From: Selenomonas sp. AE3005
GTDB lineage: Bacteria; Bacillota; Negativicutes; Selenomonadales; Selenomonadaceae
DNA length: 64,000 nt
Direction of reading: 5' to 3'
NCBI RefSeq assembly: GCF_000686945.1
Contig: NZ_KK366041.1
Location: 77,653 to 141,652, forward strand
The notes under the pieces: generated by a model
Database searches by the model: none
The model's input: only the letters and a program-made list of their open reading frames with translations
What the model was told of the DNA's origin: nothing
Shown: positions 26,608 through 34,738 of the stretch, in pieces
Layout: every line of letters begins with the position of its first letter
Numbering within the stretch: the first letter of the stretch is position 1
Translations under genes and position numbers: made by a program

Positions 26608-27573
26608 TTATTCCCTATATTCAATTTTGTCGGTTGAAGTATTATATATCAATTCGTAGATTTTTCTATTTTGCCCGTTATAAAAAAACTCTAACCCGTT
26701 AATTGACTTTCCATTTTTTGTCATCGTCTTGATTGATGCGAAAGATGCACCATATGGATTGTAATAACTGTTACTATCTACATAGACTTTATATTTTCCA
26801 TCTGACCCTTTTCCTAAAAGGATAGCTCTACCTATACGAGTTGTGTAGTCGAAATAACCATAGGAAAAGAAATATTTACCTTCCATTTTAATAGCAGACA
26901 TTTCTCCAATATCGGCATTTTTCATATTAGGCACATCTAACATATAAGTAACTTTGTTTTTCTCGATAATCATAAATTTGTTTATATTATTACCAGCATG
27001 CGTTATCTGTAAAGTTACTTTTTGACCTTCGAGGTTATATATCTGTTGACGATATTGTTTATTGCGAGTTGTTAATACAGGTCTTACTTGTAATTGTCTA
27101 ACTTCCTCATACACTTGGCTTCCTAACCCCGTCCAATTTGAGTTTTTCATAGCAATTTGTGCTAGATATCGAAGTTCTTTTTTACTATCAGACAATTCGT
27201 GTCTTCGCTCTGCGTCTAAAAAGAATTTATCCCGGACAGGGTCCCACCATATACAAGTTTTACCTGTTAGTTCTATAGAATCGACTCTCTCGTGACCAAT
27301 TCGCCATGCAAATCCCCCTGAGGAAAATCGCATAACAACAAGACCTGCTTCAATATCTGTTCCACCAATCATTTCAGCAGTATTTAGTTCAGCATAACTT
27401 CCAGCCCCAGTTCCGTGAGAATATACTAATAAATTTGTGTCTCCATTTACGTATTTCAGTCCGTCTACTGTTTTCATATCTGCAGCCTCTGTTGGTAATG
27501 GCACGAAATAGACTGGAGAGCATACAGTAATTGCGGCTACCATTAGGGGAAATATTTTCTTCCTTAAATACAT
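26608..27573 (-). CDS. Secreted protein of unknown function, 321 aa
   Basis: A signal peptide (MYLRKKIFPLMVAAITVCSP... TEAA near 30) precedes an exported domain rich in aromatic residues and short beta-like stretches (GDTNLLVYSHGTGAGSYAEL, IWWDPVRDKFFLDAERR, GKYFFSYGYFDYTTRIGRAILL). GGGAG lies 10 nt upstream of ATG 27573. It recalls small exported proteins common in Selenomonas-like genomes, but no named family is recognised. It lies between the two CRISPR-like repeats and has its own terminator. Confidence 0.6.
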   Translation of the reverse strand: MYLRKKIFPLMVAAITVCSPVYFVPLPTEAADMKTVDGLKYVNGDTNLLVYSHGTGAGSYAELNTAEMIGGTDIEAGLVVMRFSSGGFAWRIGHERVDSIELTGKTCIWWDPVRDKFFLDAERRHELSDSKKELRYLAQIAMKNSNWTGLGSQVYEEVRQLQVRPVLTTRNKQYRQQIYNLEGQKVTLQITHAGNNINKFMIIEKNKVTYMLDVPNMKNADIGEMSAIKMEGKYFFSYGYFDYTTRIGRAILLGKGSDGKYKVYVDSNSYYNPYGASFASIKTMTKNGKSINGLEFFYNGQNRKIYELIYNTSTDKIEYRE

Positions 27574-27662
27574 TTGTTAATCACTCCCATAGATGATGAA
27601 TTATAGTTACTAACATAATTAGACATCTATATTTCATTATCCTTTAAGTTCTTAAATAAAAC

Positions 27663-27713
27663 AATTCCCTACATCTTGGCAATGATTATATCATTGTTAA
27701 GATGTAGGGAATT
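27663..27713. terminator. Long hairpin upstream of the secreted-protein gene
   Basis: AATTCCCTACATCTT (27663-27677) pairs perfectly with AAGATGTAGGGAATT (27699-27713), with an inner GCAATGAT/ATCATTGT extension. It may terminate minus-strand transcription or be a mobile-element palindrome. Confidence 0.5.
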
Positions 27714-27779
27714 AAAAAATAGGTTTCTCCCTGCAGTACTTCTCTTTTTGACAATAGCTGAAAAATCATATAATCCCGA

Positions 27780-27814
27780 TGATCCCCGCGTAAGCGTGGC
27801 GATTTTGAAAAAAC
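27780..27814 (+). repeat. Solitary CRISPR-like repeat, copy 2
   Basis: TGATCCCCGCGTAAGCGTGG followed by CGATTTTGAAAAAAC, in the same orientation as copy 1 at 26512-26545. The pair frames a 1.2-kb segment with one gene. Confidence 0.5.
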
Positions 27815-27851
27815 TCTTTTTGCTTATATGATTATGGTCATACATATTTCA

Positions 27852-27879
27852 AAAGGCGATGCCCTACGGCATCGCCTTT
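27852..27879. terminator. Intrinsic terminator
   Basis: AAAGGCGATGCC (27852-27863), a 4-nt loop and GGCATCGCCTTT (27868-27879). It follows the ardC relic on the minus strand. Confidence 0.7.
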
Positions 27880-27882
27880 CCT

Positions 27883-28092
27883 TTATCCTGCTACAATTTC
27901 AATCATATAGTCAACGGCTTTCTGTGCTGCATTCGCGCCATTTATTAGCCAATCGGGGGTTCCTTGATAGCTGCGCTCCAGCCTTGCAGGTAGGCTGCTG
28001 TGTTGTCATCCTCGGATATAGTACCAGATGGACGTCAGATGAAAGTAGCACCGAACTCAGCTACAATTTCTTTCTTTGTGGTATCCGCAATA
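27883..28092 (-). pseudogene. Relic of an ArdC-like anti-restriction gene (3' end)
   Basis: The minus strand encodes TTKKEIVAEFGATFI, a stop, then in another phase EDDNTAAYLQGWSAAIKEP, a frameshift in a run of five C's (27955-27959), and WLINGANAAQKAVDYMIEIVAG to the stop. These are the C-terminal boxes of ArdC-type single-strand DNA-binding/zincin proteins carried by conjugative plasmids. The catalytic part is gone and at least two lesions are visible. Confidence 0.65.
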
Positions 28093-28178
28093 GGAAGGTG
28101 ACAAATCTGACTTGGGCGAAGGTATTATGAGGACAGTGTGAATCGTTTATTTTTTTCTGCGCACAGCGGTGTCTTCAT

Positions 28179-28685
28179 GTGGAAAGCCTTAACTATTGTA
28201 AAATCCTGCAGCAGCAAGGGAAAACTCCTGAGGAAACCCTGGAAATTCTTGCAACCCGTTCCCGTGATAATGGCCGCACCCCCATGCAGTGGTCAGCAGA
28301 AGAATATGCGGGCTTTTCTACGGCCAAACCCTGGATACTGCCGCCGGACAACTACCGCCAAATCAATGTGGAGTCAGAGCAGCAGGAGCAGGATTCCATC
28401 TTTTCCTTCTACCAGCAGCTTATCCGTCTGCGTTATGAACGGCCACTCATTGCCGAAGGTTCTATAACATTTCTGGAAAGAAAAAATACAGATATAATTG
28501 CCTATCAGCGGGAACTGGACGGGGAAAAACTTGTCGTCTTCTGTAATTTCCGCAGCCATGAGGTTTCCTTGCAGGAAAAATCCCTGCAGGAATACACCGA
28601 GGCCGGTTTCAGTAAGTTACTGGGAAACTATGAGGGGTTGGAAAAAAATCTGCGGCCCTTTGAGGTGGCAGCTTTAATTCGTTAG
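28179..28685 (+). pseudogene. C-terminal fragment of a GH13 alpha-glucosidase
   Basis: 168 residues, with ATRSRDNGRTPMQWSAEEYAGFSTAKPWI and YRQINVESEQQEQDSIFSFYQQLIRLR. These are the C-terminal boxes of trehalose-6-phosphate hydrolase/oligo-1,6-glucosidase enzymes, which are normally about 540 residues. The first 350 residues, with the catalytic Asp and Glu, are missing. No ribosome site precedes the frame, so it should be inactive. The 28686-28941 gap after it shows no gene. Confidence 0.8.
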
Positions 28686-28941
28686 TCATATTTAGGGAAA
28701 ACAGTTTTGTTTTCCTTAAGCCACATTCATGGCATAGGTGCCAATGATGAATCCTGCAAGTTGACAACTGTTGGCTATAGTAATAGAATACGAAGTGTCG
28801 AATGATTTCTTCGATTAGATATTGTTTTTTATTGTTGAGGAGCTGTCCCGGTTGTTTGGAGCACTATGTTCTGCATTGTCTGCGAAATGACCCGTATTTT
28901 GTAAAACAAGATAATTAAAACAGCCGCTGTGGGGGAATATT

Positions 28942-29487
28942 ATGGATGCTATGGAATGTATATCCAGCAGACGGAGCATACGGAAATTCACTAATCAACC
29001 GATAACGAAGGAAATTGTAAAAAAAATTGTACAAGCATCTTCGTATGCACCTAGCTGGAAAAATACTCAGACTGTACGTTATTGTCTAATATTAGATACG
29101 GCGAAAAAAAGAGAAATTGCTCAAAACTGTGTAATGGATTTCAAATTGAATCAAAATACCATAGAAAATGCGCCTGCCTTAGTGGTACTATCATCTGTTA
29201 CAATGCGTTCCGGTTATGAAAAGGATGGTTCTTTTTCCACGGATAAGGGAATGCATTGGCAATCTTTTGATGCAGGAATTTCGGCACAAACATTCTGCCT
29301 TGCAGCACATGACTTGGGCTTAGGGACTGTTATTATGGGCATATTCGATGAGAAGAAAATTTCCGAGGTAATATCATTGCCACATGATCAGCAGATTTCC
29401 GCTTTAATTGCTATTGGCTGGCCGGTCGAATCGCCCAACATACCTAAACGCAAAACGGTGGATGAACTATTACAAATTATAGAATGA
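28942..29487 (+). CDS. Nitroreductase-family protein
   Basis: 181 residues. ISSRRSIRKFTNQPI (residues 7-21) is the FMN-phosphate Arg-Ser-Arg motif. SSYAPSWKNTQTVRY near 32-47, DAGISAQTFCLAAHDLGLGTVIMG near 110-133 and ALIAIGWPVE near 155 complete the fold. Family members reduce nitro compounds, quinones or flavins as dimers with FMN. GGGGGAA lies 5 nt before ATG. It is monocistronic, ending at a strong terminator. Confidence 0.88.
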   Translation: MDAMECISSRRSIRKFTNQPITKEIVKKIVQASSYAPSWKNTQTVRYCLILDTAKKREIAQNCVMDFKLNQNTIENAPALVVLSSVTMRSGYEKDGSFSTDKGMHWQSFDAGISAQTFCLAAHDLGLGTVIMGIFDEKKISEVISLPHDQQISALIAIGWPVESPNIPKRKTVDELLQIIE

Positions 29488-29577
29488 GCAGTAATTTTGT
29501 ATGAAACAAGAATCTCTGTTGCTGTAGAAGAGGATACGGCAGCCTTTACTAAAATGTTGGACAAGGGAACGAATAAT

Positions 29578-29625
29578 GTGAAAAAAAACCATGTGGATCT
29601 GTCAGACCCACATGGTTTTTTTCAC
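29578..29625. terminator. Bidirectional terminator
   Basis: GTGAAAAAAAACCATGTGG pairs with CCCACATGGTTTTTTTCAC (29607-29625). It has T-runs both ways, between the nitroreductase gene and the convergent transporter relic. Confidence 0.8.
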
Positions 29626-29642
29626 AGGCAATTTGTTTTGTT

Positions 29643-30062
29643 TTAATGTTCCACAACAGCAGCGTGGACTTTTTTACCGTCCTCGATGCCACGAAAGTCT
29701 TTTTCAATCTGCTCCAGAGAGCGGCCTTTGGTTTCGGGAACGAATTTGAAGGTGAATAACAGCCCCAAAATCAGCGGCCTGCGGCCGTGACGTCCCAGCA
29801 TCCAGATGCCGAAGAAGGTGGCTGTTACGGAAATCACGCCGTTTGCTACGTTGCCAATAAGGGCTGCTTGTGTGGAGAACCCTGCTTCCGTAAGAATCTG
29901 GGTGCCATAGTACATAATCGAGTTTACCCCGGAAATTTGCTGGCAAATGGCAATCCCCATGGCAATAAAGACAATGTGGCGAATCCAGGGAGTAGCCAGG
30001 TCAGAGTATGTGGCTTTTTCCATGTTCTTTTCCGTGGCCAGGTTGTCCTGAATTTCGTTCAA
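29643..30062 (-). pseudogene. Remnant of a sugar-porter MFS transporter
   Basis: 139 residues remain: TPWIRHIVFIAMGIAICQQISGVNSIMYYGTQIL is the seventh-helix box of sugar:H+ symporters, but GRHGRRPLILG is joined directly to LLFTFKFVPETKGRSLEQIEKDF. Helices 9-12 and everything before helix 7 are therefore deleted. A full protein is about 460 residues. Two deletions leave a non-functional gene. Confidence 0.8.
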
Positions 30063-30148
30063 TTTAGCGGGTGTTTTGCTTTTCTTTTTTTATATGATGT
30101 TATATAATATGGTCAATAGAAACTTAGTAAATAGCTATTGAGTAAAAG

Positions 30149-31561
30149 GTGATGGAGATGCAGGAGTATAATTTTATCGGTCGGGAACGAGAATTAAAGA
30201 GATTGGATAAAATGTATAGCAGCCGGGGGCAGGAAGTTGCTTTGATTTATGGTCGGCGCCGTGTAGGCAAAAGTGAATTGATAAAGTATTTTATTCAGCA
30301 ACATGATGAAGATGCTATTTATTATGAGTGTAAGCAGACCACTGAACTTAACAATGTAGATTCGCTGGCTGAAATTGTTTCGGAAAAAATGAATTTACCA
30401 CCTCTGGGATTTATCAATGTGGAACAGGTACTGGATTTCCTGTTCAAGCAAGCTTGTACGAGAAAGACTATATTGGTGTTGGATGAGTATCCGTATCTGC
30501 AAAAGATAGTTGCAGGATTAGATAGTATACTGCAGGCACTGGTTGATAAATATAAGACTCAATCGCAAATGAAGCTGATATTATGTGGCTCCTTTATGGA
30601 TACGATGAAAAAACTTCTCTTGCGGCATAATCCTTTATATGGGAGAATTTCTGTCGTACTCAATCTAAAACCTATGAACTATTTGGAGTCAGCACGCTTT
30701 TATCCATCTTTTTCCCATGATGACAAGATAAGACTTTATAGCGTATTTGGTGGAATCCCATACTACAATAGCCTTATTGATGAGAGCTTGTCAGTGAAGG
30801 AAAACATCATGGATTTGATTGCGCTGCCTGGTGCTCGTCTGGAAGATGAAGATTCCATGTATCTGAATACGGAGCTTTCCAAGATAAACAGTGCAAATGA
30901 AGTGTTTGAGGCATTAACCAGAGGGGTTTCAAGATTCAGTGATGTTCTATCACAATCGCATTTATCCAGTAGCTCTTTATTGGCCGATGTGTTGAAAAAG
31001 CTGATGCTGATGGATATGGTAGAGAAGGAAGCGCCTATCAATGATGCCAACAATAAGCGGAAAACTGGTTATTATATCAGCGATAATATGTCGATGTTTT
31101 ATTATCGGTATATTTTCCGTTATGCCTCCCAAAGGCGCATTATGAATTCGGAAATCTTCTATCAGCGTTACATCGAGAATGATTTTGAACAATTTTATGT
31201 ACCAAAGCGGTTTGAGGATATTTGCAAACAATTCCTTATTATGAAGAATCAGCAGGGGGAAATGGAGGAACCTTTCGAGGCCATAGGTAAATATTACTAT
31301 GATTTGCCCAAGGAACATAAAAATGGTGAATTTGATGTTGTGACGAAGGATGACCGTGGGTATGCCTTCTATGAAGCAAAGTTTCGCGAAGCACCTGTTT
31401 CCAACGCCATGGTTGAAAAGGAAATCCAGCAGGTAAATATGACTGGGTTGTACTGCTATCGGTATGGATTCTTTTCTAAATCAGGGTATGATGAAGATAT
31501 TTCACGTTCGGATGTGGTCAAATATACATTGGATGACCTTTATAATGAAAAAAATAGTTAA
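30149..31561 (+). CDS. AAA ATPase of the archaeal-type (ATPase_2/DUF234) family
   Basis: 470 residues. FIGRERELKRLDKMY (8-22) and LIYGRRRVGKSELIKYF (Walker A near 40) are followed by ILVLDEYPYL (Walker B near 112). A sensor region contains LILCGSFMDTMKKLL, then a winged helix, and DUF234 near 370-450 carries NGEFDVVTKDDRGYAFYEAKF, a PD-(D/E)XK-like E-D-EAK pattern. The family is widespread and scattered by transfer; a nuclease or toxin-like role is suspected but unproven. AAAGGTG precedes the start. Confidence 0.85.
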   Translation: MMEMQEYNFIGRERELKRLDKMYSSRGQEVALIYGRRRVGKSELIKYFIQQHDEDAIYYECKQTTELNNVDSLAEIVSEKMNLPPLGFINVEQVLDFLFKQACTRKTILVLDEYPYLQKIVAGLDSILQALVDKYKTQSQMKLILCGSFMDTMKKLLLRHNPLYGRISVVLNLKPMNYLESARFYPSFSHDDKIRLYSVFGGIPYYNSLIDESLSVKENIMDLIALPGARLEDEDSMYLNTELSKINSANEVFEALTRGVSRFSDVLSQSHLSSSSLLADVLKKLMLMDMVEKEAPINDANNKRKTGYYISDNMSMFYYRYIFRYASQRRIMNSEIFYQRYIENDFEQFYVPKRFEDICKQFLIMKNQQGEMEEPFEAIGKYYYDLPKEHKNGEFDVVTKDDRGYAFYEAKFREAPVSNAMVEKEIQQVNMTGLYCYRYGFFSKSGYDEDISRSDVVKYTLDDLYNEKNS

Positions 31562-31721
31562 CATTGAACCTTATCGACCGCGCCATTCTCGCTTTTGTGT
31601 GGTTCCGATTGGCGAACCAAACATCGTTGACCGCTACACAGAAAATGGGCAGGGGATGGAGTAGACCTTCTTGATCTTGCCGTAATCAAATTGGACGAAC
31701 ACCGTACTATTTACTGCTTAC
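31545..31721 (+). pseudogene. Short broken reading frame after the ATPase gene
   Basis: Thirty-nine codons from ATG 31545 (MKKIVNIEPYRPRHSRFCVV...) reach a TAG at 31662. One frame shift onward, another 22 codons (VDLLDLAVIKLDEHRTIYCLP) run to a TAA just before the palindrome at 31727. It looks like the remains of one small gene. No family recognised. Confidence 0.3.
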
Positions 31722-31726
31722 CATAA

Positions 31727-31770
31727 AGCCCCCTATAAGTTAGATTCCTTGGTCTAACTTATGGGGGGCT
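31727..31770. repeat. IS200-type end palindrome, copy 1
   Basis: The 18-bp arms (31727-31744 and 31753-31770) read AGCCCCCTATAAGTTAGA and TCTAACTTATGGGGGGCT. The same palindrome in opposite orientation (loops TTCCTTGG and CCAAGGAA) stands at 45310-45365 directly before an IS200/IS605 TnpA relic. It is probably the footprint of such an element. The stretch to 31948 shows no gene. Confidence 0.6.
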
Positions 31771-31948
31771 CTGCATTTCAGCCATGGCCCAAAACATCGA
31801 CACAGAAAGGTGCTGTTTCACAGAGGCTATTTTTGCCTTTAGTTGCAGGAGTAGCAGTCTTGGGGAGAGAATATAAAGTAAAGGCATTGGCATGAAAATT
31901 TGCCGTTGAGAAAGAGGTTCAGGTAATGGAAGAAATGGATGAACGTTT

Positions 31949-33697
31949 ATGGATACAGCTTTGATTGCGCGGCACGTGGGGGCCTCAATCCTGGCTATGC
32001 TAGGGGCTATGGCGGGGAGTCTTGCGAATAGTGCGCTGGCAGGGATATTTTTTGGGGCAGCCGGGCTGGCCGTCATGAGTGTGGTGATGCCCTTCTATTT
32101 TCTGTTCTCCGTTATCGGTTCCTTGGTGGGCGTGGGTGGAGCTACGGCAGCCGCCTATTCTTTGGGGCGTGATGATACGCGCGGGGCAGATAGCGCATTT
32201 TCATTGTCCGTCTGGTTGTGTCTGGGGCTTTCATTCTTGCTGGGAGCAGCAGGTTCTCTATGTTTGCCGGATATGTTGTATGTTTTTGGTGCGACGCCTG
32301 AGATACATGGAGCGGCTTATGACTATGGCTTGGTCTATATATGGGGCGGTGTGGGCACGGCACTTTTTTATTTGCCGTTTAATTTTCTGCGATTATCCGG
32401 GCGTCTCAAACTAATCATCGGTTTGTTTTTGGGATTGGCGGTGCTGAATGTTGCTTTGGATTTGTTTTTTATCCAGGTGCTGTCTTTGGGCATCGCGGGC
32501 ATTGCTGGTGGAACCGTGCTGGCGTCGGTTCTGGTTTCGCTGGCGGGGTTGTTTTTTTTGCTTAGGGGGGAATCGGCTTTTCACTTTGTGCGGCAGTGGA
32601 ACATGCGCCTTGCTTTGCGTCTTATGCAGTTGGGGAGCCCGGCTGCATCAAACAATCTTTTGACGTTTTTCCGGCTGATAATTTTGAACCGTTTATTGCT
32701 GGCGACAGCTGGCGAAGTTGGGCTGGCAGCTTTTTCCGTGGTTACGGCTTTGGAGAATTTTTCCCTTATTGTGCTTTCCGGTTTAGCACAGGGGACATCT
32801 TCGTTTATCAGTGTATTGACGCGGGAGTTTGATACCGTAAGCGTGCGGCGTATTGAGCATGATGCGCATATTATCGGTTTTGTGCTGGTGGGGATTTTGT
32901 CATCAGTTATCTGGCTTTTTCCCACAGAGATTGCGGCTTTGTTCGGTCTGTCAGGTTTGGAACTGGCAGCCGCTTCTGAGGCGGCCTATATCTTTGCCTT
33001 TAGTCTGCTGCCGTCTGTATGCTGCTATCTGATGATTTTCTATTATCAAGCGGCAGGTTTCACAGGCCTGGCCAATGTGCTGGTGATTTCCCGGTCCTTC
33101 ATCTTTATTCTGCTGCCCGCCTGGCTGCTGGCACCTATATTGGGACTGTCAGGCATTTGGTGGTCGTTTACGATTGCCTCTCTTAGCCCGCTCATCTTTA
33201 TGCTGATTGTCAAGCCATTTTATGCCCGGCGCGGGTATGCTGGTTTTCTGCTGCAGGACCTGACCGCTGAGCGCACGGGGAAATACTATTCCTTTTCTGT
33301 CAAGGCTGACACCGAGGCCATCGTAACAAAGATGGATGAGCTGGAGGATTTCTGCGAGAAGAATTCTTTGACTGGCAAAGAAACTATGCTGGTGCGTATG
33401 TCCATGGAGGAAATGATGTTGAGCATCAAAGACCATTCCTGCCGGGACAAAGAAGCTTTGCTGGCTGGTCGGATATTGTTGGTAAAAAAAGAGGGGAAAA
33501 ACACAATTGTCCTGCGTATCCGAAATATGGGAAAAATGTTCAATCCCTTGGAATATTATGGGAGGCTGCAAAAGACCGATCCTTTGGCGCTGCAGGATGC
33601 GCTTGGCATTGCGATGGTGTTGAAGGCTGCAGATGTGATTCATTACAAAACGACTTTTGGCATAAATAACCTTATGGTTCTGATATACAGGAAATGA
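31949..33697 (+). CDS. MATE-family transporter with C-terminal RsbW-like ATPase domain
   Basis: 582 residues. Residues 1-440 form twelve membrane helices of a MATE/DinF-type exporter (LANSALAGIFFGAAGLAVMSVVMPFYFLFSVIG..., ending near FYARRGYAGF). Residues 455-582 are soluble and resemble an anti-sigma HATPase_c_2 domain: VTKMDELEDFCEKNSLTGKETMLVRMSMEEMMLSI, VLRIRNMGKMFNPLEYY, and a degenerate GIAMVLKAADVIHYKTTFGINNLMVLIYRK end. The fusion puts a switch-kinase-like module on a transporter. Three genes follow at 12 nt or overlapping, two of them a phosphatase and a kinase of partner-switching type. Confidence 0.85.
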   Translation: MDTALIARHVGASILAMLGAMAGSLANSALAGIFFGAAGLAVMSVVMPFYFLFSVIGSLVGVGGATAAAYSLGRDDTRGADSAFSLSVWLCLGLSFLLGAAGSLCLPDMLYVFGATPEIHGAAYDYGLVYIWGGVGTALFYLPFNFLRLSGRLKLIIGLFLGLAVLNVALDLFFIQVLSLGIAGIAGGTVLASVLVSLAGLFFLLRGESAFHFVRQWNMRLALRLMQLGSPAASNNLLTFFRLIILNRLLLATAGEVGLAAFSVVTALENFSLIVLSGLAQGTSSFISVLTREFDTVSVRRIEHDAHIIGFVLVGILSSVIWLFPTEIAALFGLSGLELAAASEAAYIFAFSLLPSVCCYLMIFYYQAAGFTGLANVLVISRSFIFILLPAWLLAPILGLSGIWWSFTIASLSPLIFMLIVKPFYARRGYAGFLLQDLTAERTGKYYSFSVKADTEAIVTKMDELEDFCEKNSLTGKETMLVRMSMEEMMLSIKDHSCRDKEALLAGRILLVKKEGKNTIVLRIRNMGKMFNPLEYYGRLQKTDPLALQDALGIAMVLKAADVIHYKTTFGINNLMVLIYRK

Positions 33698-33709
33698 AGG
33701 AGGCAGCGT

Positions 33710-34738
33710 ATGGAATGTAAGATAGCTGAGCGTGATGGACAGCAGCTGCAGGTGGTGTATCGCGAATTTCGCATCGCTGATGCACCAGGGCTTATTGCCT
33801 GTATTCGGGACGAATATGACAGCACTTATTTGAAACCTGATTTCTATGATCCCGACTTTATTGTGAGCGGCGTGGAAGAGGGGACTTTTTATTTTCTGTT
33901 GGCTGAAGCAGAGGGAAAGATTGTAGCAGCTTTAGGGCTGAAACTGAATCCTCCCTACGATACCATGTGCGAGTGGATAACCGGAGTGGTGCTGAAGGCA
34001 TACCGCCGCTTTGGCATCATGAAGGTCCTGTTTCGGATGATGCTGGACAAAATGGCGGTCATGCCGGGGATTTCAGCGGGTTATGGTTTTTCTGTTACCT
34101 ATCACGATATATCGCAACGGGCAATGGGCCAGCTGGGCTTTATGCCCTGTGGCTTTTTGCTTTCTGTGTTGGCTATACAAAATATCTCCCATTCCTATGT
34201 CCGTGATGGAAATAGGAAGCATCATCATATCATCATCGTCAGACGGCAGGAAAAAGAAGATGCAGGAACAATCTATGTGCTAGCTGAGCATGAGAGCATA
34301 GCTAGGCGGGTTTATGACTCTTTAGGCGTAGCGGTAGCTATTGATAGTGATTTTGTCCCACTGTATGGGGAAAGTCATTGCCGGGTGGAAAACGATGTTG
34401 GGCAGGCAAGCTGTACCATCTGGGTAGAGGAATGCGGTTTGGATTTAGCAGAATGCATCGCCGCCATTGAATCTGAATATCAAGGGCAAAACCAAACCTT
34501 CAACGTTTTTTTGAATGTGAGCGATGAGCGGGCGGTGGCGGCATATCAGGAGCTGCGGCAGCTGGGATATTTCTTTGCCGGCTGGCGCCCTATTTCCGGA
34601 CAGCGGGAAATCATGGTACTGCATAATCCTTGCGGGGTACCGATAGATTTTGCTGCACTGTCTATTGCTGAAGCTGGTGAATATTTGCGGGAGTATGTCG
34701 CAACGTGTTATGAGAACAGGGGAAATTCTTATGGTTAA
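33710..34738 (+). CDS. GNAT-family acetyltransferase, two-domain
   Basis: 342 residues. The N-terminal half has a GNAT core (YREFRIADAPGLIACIRDEY, KIVAALGLKLN, WITGVVLKAYRRFGIMKVLFRMMLDKM with the acetyl-CoA loop near R102-G104). The C-terminal half (about 190-340) is a second, more diverged domain. Its end overlaps the next gene by 8 nt. The substrate is unknown; in this operon it could modify one of the signalling proteins. Confidence 0.75.
   Translation: MECKIAERDGQQLQVVYREFRIADAPGLIACIRDEYDSTYLKPDFYDPDFIVSGVEEGTFYFLLAEAEGKIVAALGLKLNPPYDTMCEWITGVVLKAYRRFGIMKVLFRMMLDKMAVMPGISAGYGFSVTYHDISQRAMGQLGFMPCGFLLSVLAIQNISHSYVRDGNRKHHHIIIVRRQEKEDAGTIYVLAEHESIARRVYDSLGVAVAIDSDFVPLYGESHCRVENDVGQASCTIWVEECGLDLAECIAAIESEYQGQNQTFNVFLNVSDERAVAAYQELRQLGYFFAGWRPISGQREIMVLHNPCGVPIDFAALSIAEAGEYLREYVATCYENRGNSYG

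Noticed and set aside
26512..27814. A CRISPR array
   Set aside because: Only two repeats 1.27 kb apart, no regular spacers and no cas genes.
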